Below, in pieces: positions 20,810 through 34,500 of a stretch of DNA of 64,000 bases. Origin of the DNA: Flabesymbios commensalis (lineage: Eukaryota; Annelida; Polychaeta; Terebellida; Flabelligeridae); NCBI GenBank assembly GCA_964017125.1, contig OZ024912.1, positions 81,620,658 through 81,684,657 on the forward strand, given 5' to 3'. Under the pieces are notes generated by a model. It saw only the letters and a list, made by a program, of their open reading frames with translations. It searched no databases and had not been told where the DNA came from. The translations under genes were made by a program, and so were the position numbers. Every line of letters starts with the position of its first letter. Within the stretch, counting starts at the first letter, position 1.

Positions 20810-21269
20810 GTCAATGTTTCTTGTTTCATACTTCTTATAGCGACTGACACCACTAATAATGTAGGGCCTATGTGATTGGTCGAGATGATCATATCGTTCA
20901 ATGACGTGTCTACGATCTAGGTGAACTTGGTCAACCGCATTGAGAATGGCCTATCACACACAATGTGGCTACATCAGATTGACTGTATAGTCTTCAAAGG
21001 CAAAATACATTATTGCGAAATATTATATCGATGAAACGTTCACTAGCTGATCACATCTTCCAAATCTCGTTCTCTCCAATTCATTAAATTGTATTAGCAT
21101 ATTTCTACCTTGAGGTAACGATTTTTCTCAGTGAAGACTATGTTGAAAAAAACGGGCATTTTCTGGGATAAACTAGTGACTCAACCCACAGCTGAACTGC
21201 TAAACTCTTGAGATGTCGTAAAAATTACGAGAAAAAGGTTGATAACTGAACAAATACAGAACTGATGCT
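20810..21269. other. sequence between gap and DNA transposon
   Basis: The first bases, GTCAATGTTTCTTGTTT, may be the edge of a PAL copy. Nothing else is recognised. Confidence 0.4.
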
Positions 21270-24200
21270 TATAGTCCAGGCTGTTAGGGTCGAAATAGAG
21301 TGAGTGTGTGCACTTTGGAAGAAATCACCATTTTTGGCCCAGATGATCATTAACATGTACTCTTTCTATAGTGATATAGCGCAGTCGATTCTGACACGAT
21401 TAACAGATCATTTGCATCTCATTAGTATGCATAATTAGCAAAATTAGGGAGAAATCTCCAAAAAATAATATCTCGGGAATCGGTGGATCGATTTTTATGA
21501 TATTAAGATTTTGTATTTGTTTAATGAATGGCCGACAAGCAAAAAATATTTCAGAAATGATTAGAGGTCAAGGTCACGTTATGAGGCAAGGTCAAAATCA
21601 ATTAAGAGTAAAATTGGACAAGTTTTGACACACAAAAACGTATTTTACATGTTTCAAAGGACATACAATTATTTCATTTGTTACAAAAATAGAAATAATA
21701 ATAATCAACCTTTAATTTAAAGGCTTACGGGAATCCGTATCTAAAAAACTGAGTTCGGAATTATACAGACAAGTAGCCCACCCAGATGTTCTTCAAACGG
21801 CACATATGGTATCATCACCAAGGAAAATATCTTAAGAATGAGTGATTATTCAAATTATTCTCTTTTCATACATTTCCAATGTCATGCAATAATACGCTTA
21901 TATATAGGTCAAGGGTAATCAATGACTTCAAGGTCAAATACAAGATCAAACTGGAAAAATGTATTTGAAACCTGGTGATTTTCTTTTGATAATATATGTG
22001 TACGACACAACGATATAACATTAAAAAATGGAGGTCAATTTAAACTACATGATTGTGCCAATGTCAATGTGAAGGTCAATTTAATTGATATTCCATAATT
22101 CCACTCCAATGACAAGATGACAAGTCTACTCCAATGACAAGATATCTCAGATTTTGAACATGACTATTTGTAAACACATTGAATCAAAAATAAATTTATT
22201 AGAAAAGTAATTTATTGTTCATTGAAGCAAGTAGCTTTAGCCTACAGAGGCATTTAATGTTTTTTCGTTGGTCTTGCGCGAGAGCGGAGGGGGCTCAAAA
22301 CGTCCATAGCATGTGCCACCACACTTGCAGAGGGCAGTACAGATAAGGCCACGTGAATAACAAGAGCACATCCCTACGCATTTCACAATACAGCCACATC
22401 GCATGACTTCTCCCTGCATTGCCTTGACTGCTCGAGGCAAAGGTGTCCAGTAAGTTGTCCAGCTTGAGTCACCTTCTACCCATCCCCAAGAACTGGATTG
22501 CTCATTTATCTCCTGCATGGGTACCAAGGATTTTGCCCATATATAACCAGCCTGATAAGTAGTTCTCTTGATATGCTGTGTGAGTGCAGGACGCGTTGGT
22601 GGCAAATATTCAAACCCTGGCTTCGAAGACTGTCCGAAAATATATTGCCTTGCTTTATTCACATCAGAATAAGGACAGGATTTTGAATACAGCAATACAA
22701 CAAGCTCTTCGATAATTTCAATGTTGTCAGGAGATATTGAACCTGGTGCTTCCATGAAATTGCAAAAGGATATTGTGAGGTTGGGATGTGCTGACCATTT
22801 CTCATAAGCTGTCTTTTTATCTACACCTGCCATAAAGGAGGTATTATCACATCCCGTAAGAGCATGGAATGCGGAGGAGAGCACTCAGCTTGGATGATGA
22901 CATACCCTGACATATGTCATGTATAGCAATATAGCGAAATGTCTTGCCCACTCCAAACGTCACCCACATCATATCAGCTCTGATATAAACAAAGAATGAT
23001 ATAGCCAAAACAATAACATCAGTGTCATTAGCCCGGATCAAAATTTTTCTATGACCATTTTTTGCAGCATTTCTGGCATGAAGTAGAACTCGAGTGTCGA
23101 ATTCTTCGTGATTGCAGAGTTGGAGATCCGACATTGAGCTTTCACTTTTTACTACCGGGTTAAACAGTGTTTGTTCTTAACAGGTAGATATAACCTGTTG
23201 TTTAGCTTCAAATATGTTTCGAGCGATATGCATCGCCGGGAATTCAAAAAGTTCTTTTTTGTTGGTTGAATTTCTCATAAATGTGTCCCAGTTTCTTGGA
23301 ATTTTACCCATGGGTGTTACTTTGGTTCGTACACCCAATCCGCGATTTAAACGTGCTGTAGCTTTGAGACTTCTCTCCTGATAAGTATCCCAAATGACAT
23401 CAATACGTTTTACAGGAGAGAGTTCTCGTTCAATATGAGGAAGAATGACGGTTGTTGCATATTCATCGAAAGTAGTAACATTAGCTTTTGGTTTTAAGGC
23501 ATGCACCATTGCAGCACTATCAATCAATACAGCATCGATTTGCTTAGGAATTTCTTGAGATGATTGACTGGCAACCAGGATGGATTTTTGTCCATCCCGT
23601 AATATGCCATTTTTGGAAAGAGAGTGTGGAATGTCCGTATTTTCATGTTGGAAAAGTTTATCAGCATTGCCCTCACGAACTTGCAGGGCAATGTACAGTT
23701 TTCCTAGCAAATGTACATCATCTTTTATAGTCGCTATTTCTTTCTTCTTCCGCGTTTTAGGGGCATTGCCCGGTAGAGAAATTTTGTTACTAGAGATTGG
23801 ATGGGAGATGGGGAAAGTTCTTTTTTCTAGTCGTTCCTCGGCAAATTTATTGTATTGTTCTACGCCTCTTTTCTCAGCTTGCATTACTGCTTGTCCAACC
23901 TCTTTTGGCATTACCTCCTTTGTGTGTAGAATCACAAGCTCATTAGAGTCGTCCTTGAATGGATTTCCAAGTCTATCAAACTCGTCAACTAATGCCTTAG
24001 CATTGACAGTGTAGTTTTTTGGAATGGTCTTGCTAGCATCATGGTGCTTGAATGTTTCAGTTACAGGGTTGCTGATACTTGCTTCAAATTCACCAACAAT
24101 ACGGGCCCTCTCAGGGCCTGCAACTGTATGCTCAGTAAGGAAACATTCTTCGTCAAGATTGATAGCTCCCCCATTATCTTCCAAGTTCCTGCTACCTTGC

Positions 24201-27200
24201 TCGTGATTTTGATCAGTTCCTATTAGTGAGAATGGGTTTTTTGATTTTGGGACATAGAAATAACCATCATTGAAACGAGAGTATATATCTGGACATGTGT
24301 TTTTCTGGAGCAAGCATATCTCGAATGTGAACAGAGAGCGTAATGGAAATGATCAAGAATGAAACACCATGGAACTATTTGAGAAAGCGATTCAATGTAC
24401 AGTTTAATATCTCCTAGACGAATTGAGCGCACGAATTTGAGCAACATCATTTCCAGTTTGAGTGCTGTGTCCCAGTACCTGAATGGATAACTGTCAGCTG
24501 TCATTTTTGCTCTCCAGTTAGCATATGGCTAACAGGCCGTTTTATTAGCCTTGCATTCAGTGACATAATATGAATACGCCTCATTGCACAATACTGACAG
24601 CGCGACAGCAGATATTTCATGGCAATAACGGGCCCTTGTAATATGTGAAGTTTCCAAGATGCCATCAGCTTTGCCGGATGTGACAAATCCAGAATTAATA
24701 ATAAATTTAGACCACCCAGAAACTCGCAACCAGTCACCAATCAATTTTTCTGTTAGCACTTCTGTATGCAACGGTCCCATAAGTGCAACATAGTTATCCT
24801 CGGTAAAATCTTTAGATGTGGTAGGATGCCATTGCATAGATTTCGCAATCGCGTAGAGAGGCTGATCAAGAGTGATGATAGGTGTTTGACCAGGATTGAG
24901 TTTAGGGGTGCCTTGCTTAACAAGTTTCATGGCGTGCTTTATCATTGGAGCTGTATTGGCTTTGTCTTTGAAAATTGGTAGCATAGCAGTTATCGCAGCA
25001 GGTCAAGTTACTGGAGACTGTTTGGCTGCGTGAAATGCTGCAAATGAGACTGCATCTCCATCTTCAATCTTTATCTTTTGCCAAGAATGTGCTGGATGAA
25101 CGAAACCACTCTAAATCAGGGGCTGATGATTCTCGTTCTTCGTGCAATACATCTCTTCTATCAACGTTCATACTACAGGTACCTGATACTGGAGGTGGGA
25201 TTAGTTTGTCCACTTTAATTGAACACTCTTTGATATCTGTGTAAAAGAAAGGACGCTTTAACATCGTTGTTGTTTTGGATTGAAGGACATGTGATTTGGC
25301 ATTGCGTTCTTTCCCAGGGTTAGATGGAGTTGGGAGCTGTATCAGCATAATAGCAATGCCATGAAGAGCGTCTTTGGCATCTCTTCTTTGTGGATGTTTG
25401 TCAATATTGTCTGCACTTCCTATTACCAAAAGCTCTTCGCGCAACTGTGGAGGACAAGGGGCGTTCTCTGCCTCGAATAATGATATGACCGAGCTAGCCA
25501 GATCTTTTGATATCACTGTCAGACGGTCATAAGAAATACACAGACCTATATTATGCAATGAGTAACAACCTCCTTAGATTTTGTTTTACTATGCGTCTTC
25601 ATCGCTACATAAATGGAGATAGGTGTTCCTCTTTCAATTCGGTGACGGGTATGCGTCACCTTGTACTGAGCAGAAAACATCTTTCTTGCATTGAATATAA
25701 GTAATTGAGAAATAGACAAAGAAGCCGTTTTTCGCCTGTGGCTGACAGAACCAGAATGACTTGAACCTAACAGAATCATATCAACCAGAGAAGAGAGAAT
25801 AAGGGGACAGATTCCGTTTGTGAATCAGGTGCAAATTTACCATCGAAATTCTGAGGCATCTCGAATATTTGTTCTCTAACTAATTCAGCTGCCTCGGCCA
25901 GCACACGAGTGTCGCTGTCAGAAATGGTGCGCTTGATGTCTCGCTCGGCTGCTCTGCCAACAACATCTTCAGCAGCAAAATAAAGCTTATTTCTTGCACC
26001 TTTCAAACACTTCAGCCATGGAGCTTGATCAATCACACTTTGTTGAAATCTGGTGGTGTGCACCCTTTCAGGGGCTGTACCACCTATATTCTGCAGTTTT
26101 AATTTGTAGAGATTAGCGATATTATTCATTTCACATACAAAGGTCTGTCAGATTCATATTCAATAATGTATTCTACAATTTCGGCCAATGCAACACGCTC
26201 TGACTCATGTTGAGACATTTTGCTGTCGCATGCATTCCTCGCTGCTGTTTTATATTAATTGTAGTACTCTGACATACAAAGCTTATGATAAACAGTTTCA
26301 TTGGCAAACAGATCACCGCCTGTAGACAAACGAGCAAATAGTTCAAAGTCATTCATAAATTTTGCCCATTTTCTGACAGTATGTTCAATAGCATCAGTAG
26401 AAGCCATATGCAACGTTTCTTCACATTTATATTTGTCGCAGAAGAGACACTTTAGAACACCATCGTTAGCATCACAGGAATATTTGCTTTTATTTCTTAA
26501 TTTAGCGGGACTGGCATGATCAGGCTGCGATTCATTAGTTATTTTCTTTAATCGATCCATCCTTATTTTTGTTGCGCATTCATGGCGGTACTGAGCCTTA
26601 TTGTCACTGAGCAAATTTTCAACATTATCAGAGAACAGCACATCCGGAATGTTCATAGGAGCAACATGTGTTGTCCTGCATGCAAGCAGACTCTGTGCTA
26701 AACTTCTGTACCCTGCACCCTTGTCTGTGCGTTTCGAGTTAGCAGGACACCGGTCATTCATTCCCATCATGCTCTACATCCCAGTCCATTGTCACTTCTT
26801 AGAGGGGATTATCTGCTAACAGAAATATTATTATTATAGTTATAGTACAATAAAGATTGCATGGCCGAAATCAGTAGTCCACGTTGTAATTTTTCGATTT
26901 CTAATTGTTAATGTCACGTGACCATGCCCTCTATTTATATTTAAATTATATCTATCATCACTATATAGCTTCTGAAATGAAATAATTTAAATTGACTAAC
27001 TCAGTTTTCAAAAAGTTCGAAAATAAATACATATGGCCACATAGACAACATATGGGTGGGCCACTTGTATCGCCAATTACGAGATACAGAATCATTTAAG
27101 CCATCTAATTAAAGATTAATAATTGGTTTATAATATGTTTAACACAATTAAAAAATTTGGGGCACTTAAAAATATGTAAAAAGAGCTATTTCCTGTCCAA

Positions 27201-27529
27201 AACTATTAAAATTTGCAGAAATTGGATTTTACCTCACCACATCACGTGACCTTGACCTCAAATTTTCTGTTATTGGCTATTCATTAGTTGTATAAATAAA
27301 ACCAAGATCGTAAAAATTGATCCACCGATTCCCAAGATATTTTTTGGGGGCGATTTCTTCCGAATTTTGCTAATTATGCATACTAATGAGATGCAAATGA
27401 TGTGTTAATTGTGTCGGAATTGACTGCGCAATATCAGTATTGAAAGAGTACATGCCACTGATCATCTGGGCAAAAAATGGTAATTTCTTCCAAAAGTGCA
27501 CAGAGAAACCCCTAGCAGCCTGGACTATA
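21270..27529 (-). mobile_element. 6.26-kb DNA transposon with ~300-bp inverted ends, Academ-like
   Basis: The left end TATAGTCCAGGCTGTTAGGG recurs inverted at the right end (CAGCCTGGACTATA, near 27516-27529). Similarity continues for about 300 bases, including TTTGCATCTCATTAGTATGC, ATCGGTGGATC and GAGGTCAAGGTCACG. A single decayed gene lies between the ends on the minus strand (22237-26770). Its XPG/FEN1-type nuclease residues point to the Academ superfamily, some branches of which encode an XPG nuclease; that assignment is inference. The ends are moderately diverged from each other, so this is not a fresh copy. Confidence 0.75.
22237..26770 (-). pseudogene. transposon gene: Cys-His head, XPG/FEN1-like nuclease, CXC tail
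   Basis: Collinear fragments read from 26770 down to 22237. First is a Cys/His head (CLFCDKYKCEETLHM, FARLSTGGDLFANETVYH). Then come RVHTTRFQQSV, SLSISQLLIFNARK, LCISYDRLTVIS and LNPGQTPIITLDQPLYAIAK. The XPG-like core follows: LIDSAAM, then DVIWDTYQERSLKATARLN (N-domain), CNHEEFDTRVLLHA with RANDTDVIVLA (I-domain), and HALTGCDNTSF (helix-hairpin-helix). All acidic residues expected at the nuclease centre are still present. The C-terminus carries CSCYSRGLICTALCKC, a CXC-type Cys cluster. An in-frame TAA follows YYN at 26255, and frameshifts lie near 26130, 25800 and 25560, with further breaks near 25060, 24500 and 23160, so it is a pseudogene of roughly 1,450-1,500 codons. This protein type is widespread in fish and invertebrates. 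A host-domesticated gene is unlikely given the breaks. Confidence 0.75.
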
Positions 27530-28899
27530 TTGAGAAACACCATTTACTGGGAATTCTATAATATGTGATGTGATGAACGAAAACTGAATCTATGCGTGCT
27601 ACCATTTGGGACACACTGCAGTGCCTAGATATATGCGTTTTGTGAACATGTCAATACATTATTCAGATGAGTTCCAATAATGCAGAAAATGATGTGGGTG
27701 TTTTTTGGTTGGAGGGTAGGGGGGGGGTGGGGGTAGTAGCCAATAAGATATTAGGAAGGCGTCGATGCATGTGTCTCTAATGGTGCAATCCAGAACATTG
27801 GAACCGTATGCTATCTGCTGGACCCTTTTGGCAAACATTTCAAATCTTCGTCAACTGTTTAATCAGCTGGATAATTAAGATACACAGAAGTACTTCCTGT
27901 CGTATGAGCCTTCCAATTGGCCATACATGCAAAACTGTTCCTATGCTGCAATGGCAGGTGGCCGAAAAATGGAACAGCCTGATCACAACCACTACATTCT
28001 GTTGGGTATTGCCTTCCAACCTTCACAAAATCAAACCGTAACTTATGAGCCCCAAATGGCGATTTGACACAATAAAACGTAGTTAGTTAGTATTTATTTT
28101 TAATTGACTATATATTTTTGGATGCATCTCGTTACAAAACTAAATCACTGGAGACTTTGTTTACATATCATCCCCTTAGATATGAAAAGGTGTATATGCC
28201 GCTTTGCAAAGTGACAGATAGACCATTTCATGTCCAAGGGAAAGATATATTGGAGATAAATAATCTTATTCAGTGTGCTGAATAAGATGCGCTGTTTTCA
28301 CAAACTGTGCTCTTATTGTTCTGATACTGATTAAAACTCGTAGAATAATTTAACCAAGCATGGAAGTATGTCCAAATCATAGATTTTGAAACCTATGTGT
28401 TGCCCTTCTATTTCTGTTCGTGAAATCTTTGGTTTAAAATGTATCCCGGGGGATTAAGTGGTCTCTTCTATGTAGAAACCTTTGAACAGATTGAATTAAA
28501 AAAGCATCATAATCTGAAATAAAACATTATCTGAACCATCTGACAAGGTTGAGGATAAAACATCAATTCTGCTGTAGGAATAAAATGGTGATTTTTTACA
28601 ATATATAAGGATTCAGCATTCCTGACTCTAGTAATTTATATATTTATTATATTTTGGCCAATCAAAGTTAAAATTACCTCACATCATATTTTTATTTTTC
28701 TGACATGAGTTTGATCACCCATCGTTTTATTTGGCGATTTCTATAAAATTACCATATCTTTTTGAAAATCTTCATCCCACTTTATCCCATGAGCTTACAT
28801 TACAAATTAAAGCCATGGTAGACAAATTATTATAGGTATAATGTACAGTTGAAATTACGAACACATGCTTCAAATCTCAGTAAGTTTTTTTAAAGGACA
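27530..28899. other. unannotated stretch
   Basis: No gene is supported. A G-run lies at 27719-27727 and a small hairpin at 28268-28293 (CTTATTCAG-TGTG-CTGAATAAG). A 77-codon + frame at 27808-28041 is unremarkable. Confidence 0.45.
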
Positions 28900-30400
28900 T
28901 CGAGTGAAACGGCCGCCATGACCACATTTTTGCAAAATTTTCACCGATTTAGGATTTGATGCACAGCGTGACGGCAGTGGGCCGCAGCCAAACTTTGCAA
29001 ATATTTATTTTATAAAAAAAAAATTCTTAGACAAAATGTTTCAGACAAAATTCTGCAATAGATTAAATTATGTGAAATGAAGTTTGCTTTACTGCAATGG
29101 TCTAGTTTTCTAGCAGAATTTGCCATGTATATTACATATATTAAACTCAATGATTGCCAAAATTCGGCCATTTTTAATTTAATTGGGTTTAAATTTTATC
29201 AGAGCCTAGTAGTTAGGCTGACTTGTGGTTATATATGAAGGAATTGTTCATTTAATGATAAAAGCATGACATTTTAAATGCTGTAATAGAGCACCCTTAA
29301 GAATGTTTTTAGCTATAGGGCCATTAAAAAAATGACCTGTGACCTCGCTGGCGGCCATTTTACAAAATGGCCTCCAAAATGTATATAAGTGGCAAAATCC
29401 CAGCGCCTGATCCACTTAGAATCTAAATATTTTAATCTGAATATACATTTTCAGGGGTACTGGTAATAAATAAAATATTTTTATACACATTTATCCAACA
29501 CAGATCATTTTAATGACTTTAGTTGCAGCCATTTTACAAAATGGCTGACCGAATATATGATAAGTGTCTCAATTTGTTTATGTCAGCTTCTAATCCACAA
29601 ATATTCTGAATATCTATGTGTACATGTATATTTTGAAGGCCACTTGTAACAATACAAAATATTTTTTAAAAATGGCCGACAAAGTCCACATACAACGCGT
29701 GTCAATATCTCAGCTTCTAATCCACCTAAAATCGAAATACTTTTATCTAAATATACATTTTCAGGGGTACTGATAAAGAATAAAGTATTTTTAAACACAT
29801 TAATCCAACAGAATAACAAACATTTTACTGACTCTAGTCATTTTACAAAATGGCCGACCAAATCTGAGAACGTATCAATATTTCAGCTTCTAATCCACCT
29901 AAAATCGAAATATATATTTTCAGGGGTACTGATACTAAAAAAACTATTTTTAAACACATTAATACAACAACAACAAATATTTTACTGACTCCAGTGGTGG
30001 TCATTGTAAAAACTGGCCGACCAAATCTACATGTATACGTGTCATCACAGCTTCTAATCCACGTAAAATCGGGATATTTGTATCTGAATATACATTTTCA
30101 GGGGCACTGATAAAAAAGTATTTTTAGAAATTTTAATCCATGGCCAACAAAAGAACATTTTTATGAATTCAATGGTCGAATATATTTAAGTGTTAATATC
30201 TCGGCTAATTATTCATTTATAAGCGAAAAAAATGTATCTTATCAATATAGACCTAAATTTTCAGGGGTAGTGATAGCAACAACAAAATTTTTTAATAATA
30301 CAACAAAAAACATTTTACAGACCCCAACTGCGGCAATTTAAAAAAAATAGCTATTTTAATAGATATATGTGTCAACACTGTCTCATACCCGAGGGCAAAG
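28900..30400. repeat. array of diverged ~150-170-bp repeats, left array
   Basis: About six copies share CAGCTTCTAATCCACCTAAA, TATACATTTTCAGGGGTACT and GGCCATTTTACAAAATGGCC in the same order. The block GGCCCTATAGCTAAAA with GTCAGCCTAACTA near 29210-29330 recurs in the opposite orientation at 37110-37180, so this array and the one at 36480-37640 are mostly inverted relative to each other. Confidence 0.75.
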
Positions 30401-31529
30401 ATTACAAAAAAATAGACCCTAAACACTTTAATTCCACAGAAGAATTCAATGGCAGTCATATAATAATGTCGGTCGAAAAAATATAAAATAAATGTAGATC
30501 CATGAATTCGATTTCCTGGTAATTTTTAGTTATAGTTCAGTTACTGGTGATGTGCTCTATAAAGAGCCCTTGAAGTTATTCGATAAAAGTAGGACATGAG
30601 GCTTCCTTCAGTCGCGATTTTGCCATGAATGTGCAGAAAGCGACGTAAACTATAGTCACCCACAATCCAGTTACAATCTAATTGTTGTCTAATTTGTTAA
30701 TGGAAGGGCTTAAGATATATATTGAAAACAATTCTTCATCCAACAAAAAACGCATATTAGTTAGTAACCTCAATATCTTTAAATCCACTTAGAGTTGAAT
30801 TGTATAACCTAAAAATATATATATTTTAAAGTACTTTTATAAATCTTGAATATAAAATGATTAAAAAAACGGCATCTTAATAATTCAGACTGATTAGAAA
30901 GCTTATTTTAGTATCAAACATTGTTACCATTGAAACCTTCAGTTTATAAATAGCTTTTAACGTGTTCTTGATACAAATAAAATAGTTTATAGATCAAAGC
31001 GCTTTGACAGATTTCACTACATGATATTGGGATTTTGATAAACCCCGAGTGGAGAAGTAAGTTGGAGTAAAGAAAGATAATATAATAATAAAGAAAGTAC
31101 TCACATTTTGATGTCTTTGAAATCTGCAGTTGCCAAAATTTCCTTCGGCGAAGTTAATATAACTTGTTAACAAAGAGAAAGTTAGGGGTTTAATAGGTAA
31201 AGGTGATGTGATATAGGTAAAATATGAAAATTGGTAAGAGGAGTGCTGATAGTGGAGGCAAACGGGGAAGTGACAGATTTAGTGGCAAAGAGTGTATGGC
31301 TTGGTTATGTACGCGCAAAAGGCTGCGGGTTGTGAAAGTTGTACACAACCACAGGGTGCAATCAAAAGAATCACAATTCCAATATATTCCCGAGGATAAG
31401 AAAAATGCATTTGCAATTGCATTGTATTATATAGGGAAATATAGCGCAAATATCAATAGAAAATAGCATATATACATAAACAATAAAATGACAGTGGTAA
31501 TTAACTCAGAAATACATTACACATAATAA
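30401..31529. other. AT-rich stretch between repeat array and BEL/Pao remnant
   Basis: No gene is supported. An 80-codon + frame (31224-31466) shows no recognised domain. Confidence 0.4.
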
Positions 31530-34500
31530 TAATTACATGTTATTGGCTTTTGGCCCTTTGTGCCATCAAACGCGCAGAGCGCCAAACTGTTTCTACCGGG
31601 TACAAATGGTTGATTGAATAATTTTGAAAGGAACCATCCCTTTCTACATTGGCAGATCTGATTTTATTATCATCACCCTTGAAGACTTCAACAACTCTAC
31701 CCAGCATCCAAAATGGTCTGGACTTTTGTGGGAGGCGTATGAGAACAATGTCATCAACATCAATCTTATTTTCAGATCTATGCTCATAACTATTTGCAGT
31801 ACTTTCTCTAAGGGACAACAAGTAAGCATTGTTCCACAATTCATGGAAGTGTTTGAGTAGAAGATTTCTGTTTGATAGGGACTGTAATAATAGGGATTGA
31901 GAAGGAGGTTCTGAAAGTGAGGGGTTTTCTCCCTCAATTCTCAGAAACAAATTGGAAGTAGAGTTGGGATGGATAAAACTATTGGGGATAATCACTTCTA
32001 GATCCGATTCAGAAGTTAGATATGTCAATGGTCTAGAGTTAATTGCATTTTCAACATCACATAAGAGAGTGAGCATGTCAAAATATTCTATTTTAGCTCG
32101 ACCTACAGTTTTTTAATACAGTTTTTGACTACTCGAATCAACCTTTCCCAAGTACTGCCTACCCAGGGAGACTAAACAGGTATGGTAACATGTTTTATAT
32201 TGTAGGTCTGGAAATGTTCCAGAAATTGGCTGCAAGAGAAAACTTCAGATATTACATCACATCCTTTTAGAAAGGATCTAGCATTATTGCTATATATGTG
32301 AGATGGGATACCAAACTTGTTGCTGAATCTCAATAAAGCTGAGACAAAGGAATGAGTGCTCATATCAGGTATAAGATCCAAATGAACAGCTCTAGTGTTC
32401 AAACAAGTAAAAATAAGTATGTACATTTTGCGCCTTCGTCCATAGTTTTCAACCCATAAATGGCCAGTAAAGTCAACTCCAGTATGACGGTAAGATACAA
32501 TCAAATTGACTCGGTGTTTGGGTAAGTTAGTCACTTTTGGATATTTGAATGGCAATCCATTCTTTTTACGACATTTCATACAGTGGGAAAGCACTTTTTT
32601 TGATTACCTGTCTGCCTTTAGGCACCCAAAACCCTCCCAAGCGCAATGCATTGAGGGTAGTACCTACACCAAGGTGTTTTACTCTATGATTTAAATGAGT
32701 AATTACCAGGTAAGTCAAGTGACTTTTACCTAACAGAATAGGATTTTGTACTCCCTCCTCGTGTGTTACATTCTTGTTAATTATTCCCTTTGATCTAATA
32801 ATCCCTTCCTCATCTATGTATAAATTGAGGTCTTTGACCAAATCGGAAATGTTTCTATTACCAGGAGAGTTTAAAAAGAAAATTTCCTCTGGAAAACATT
32901 CTGCTTGCATAGTCTTAACTAGATACGTTATGGTACTTTGAACCGTATCAATATTGACTTTGCATTTTATTTTATTGAAGCGGAACACCAACTCTGAGTA
33001 ACTTTCCATAATTTTAGAATGATTTTGTTGGTATACACTCTACCTTTGAACCTTGAAATTGGTCATTGTCTATTGCTACATTAGTTTGAATTGTCTTCTT
33101 ATTAGCATCACTCAGACAGTTTAATTCGTTCACAGGCCAATCACTGTCACATGTTTCAGCCATTCTGGACCGTATGTCCAAAATTGAAGTAAGTCTTTAA
33201 ACTTGTTTAAGGACAATCCCCTAGTTAAAAGATCCGCAGGGTTTTGATCTGTTGGCACATACTTGAAAACAATATCCAAGTTATACTTGACTTTCAATTC
33301 TTGTGTCATCATACTAATGTCTTTCAGCCTCTTTTTAGCAAATTGGTTTTTGGTTTTTATTTGCTGGGACATCAGCCAAGACAAAACTACTTGGGCATCT
33401 ACTGCAATCACAAGCCTCTTGAATGTAACATTGGGGTAGGAATCCAGTATTAAATGCGGGCATTTTACACCCAAAAAACACGGACAACAATTCAAGAGTT
33501 GGTAAGCTTCGAGGTTTTATAGGAGTGACTTTGGCTTTAGCAAACATCAGGTTGGACTTGTTATCTTGAACATTGTACAATGCAAACCCATACGATTGTT
33601 TTGAGGAATTACAGAAAAGATACAAATCAGTGTCAAATGCCTCATTCACAACATATCTAGGAAATGTAACATTCAGAGATGTTAAATCATGAGCTAACTG
33701 GGACCACAAATTCACCATGACATTTTCATCCCATGAAAGATTTTGTGACCAGAGCTCTCTCATGAGAATTTTACTTCTCACTGTAACAAGCAAATAAAGA
33801 CCGAGAGGATCAAACAATTTGGAAGTTTGACATAATATACCTCTTTTTGTCTTCGTCGTGGCCTAGTTTAATCATCAGAAAGGCTTTTCTGAAAAAATCA
33901 TAGTGAACTTATTAGATCTGAAATATAAAAAAAGTTTTGTCATATTAGTCATCAAATTGACTACAGGATATGCAGCTTTAGAGATGGGGAATTATGGGTT
34001 TTAAGTGAGCAATTGAAAACTGGTCTGATTTTTGTAGTTACTTGCTGCTCAGTTTTAATTATGGGACGATGTGGGATCCACGTGTAATCAGCATATTTTT
34101 GAGGATTAACTTTTATTCTTTCAATAATTCCTTCCTGCTCTTGTTGTTTAAAAACTTTTACATATTCATCCATAAGATTATCTTTCTGTAACTTTTTGGA
34201 AACTCTGTCCATCACAGTTAAAGCTACATTATGGTTAGATGGAACCTTTTCCAGAACATCTTCGTGCCATGGAAGTTTGACATTGTAATGACCATCTTCA
34301 AACGTGATGAAATCTTCAAAGTCTTTGATTATTACAGAGTCATAATCAGTAATGGCATTTTCTTTACTATCAATGCCTAAGCCCTCGGTTTGAAACATCA
34401 TATCGAGATTCCTTTCCAGAGAACTTTCGGGAAATAAACATTGTAATGGGTCAGGATATGATGACTTGGGGTTCATGACAAAATTGACATGAGTCTCTGG

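Noticed and set aside
20548-20901. Open frame crossing the N gap
   Set aside because: The middle is undetermined sequence, so the frame is an artefact.
31224-31466. 80-codon + frame next to the BEL/Pao remnant
   Set aside because: No recognised domain and opposite strand to the element; no supporting splice sites.
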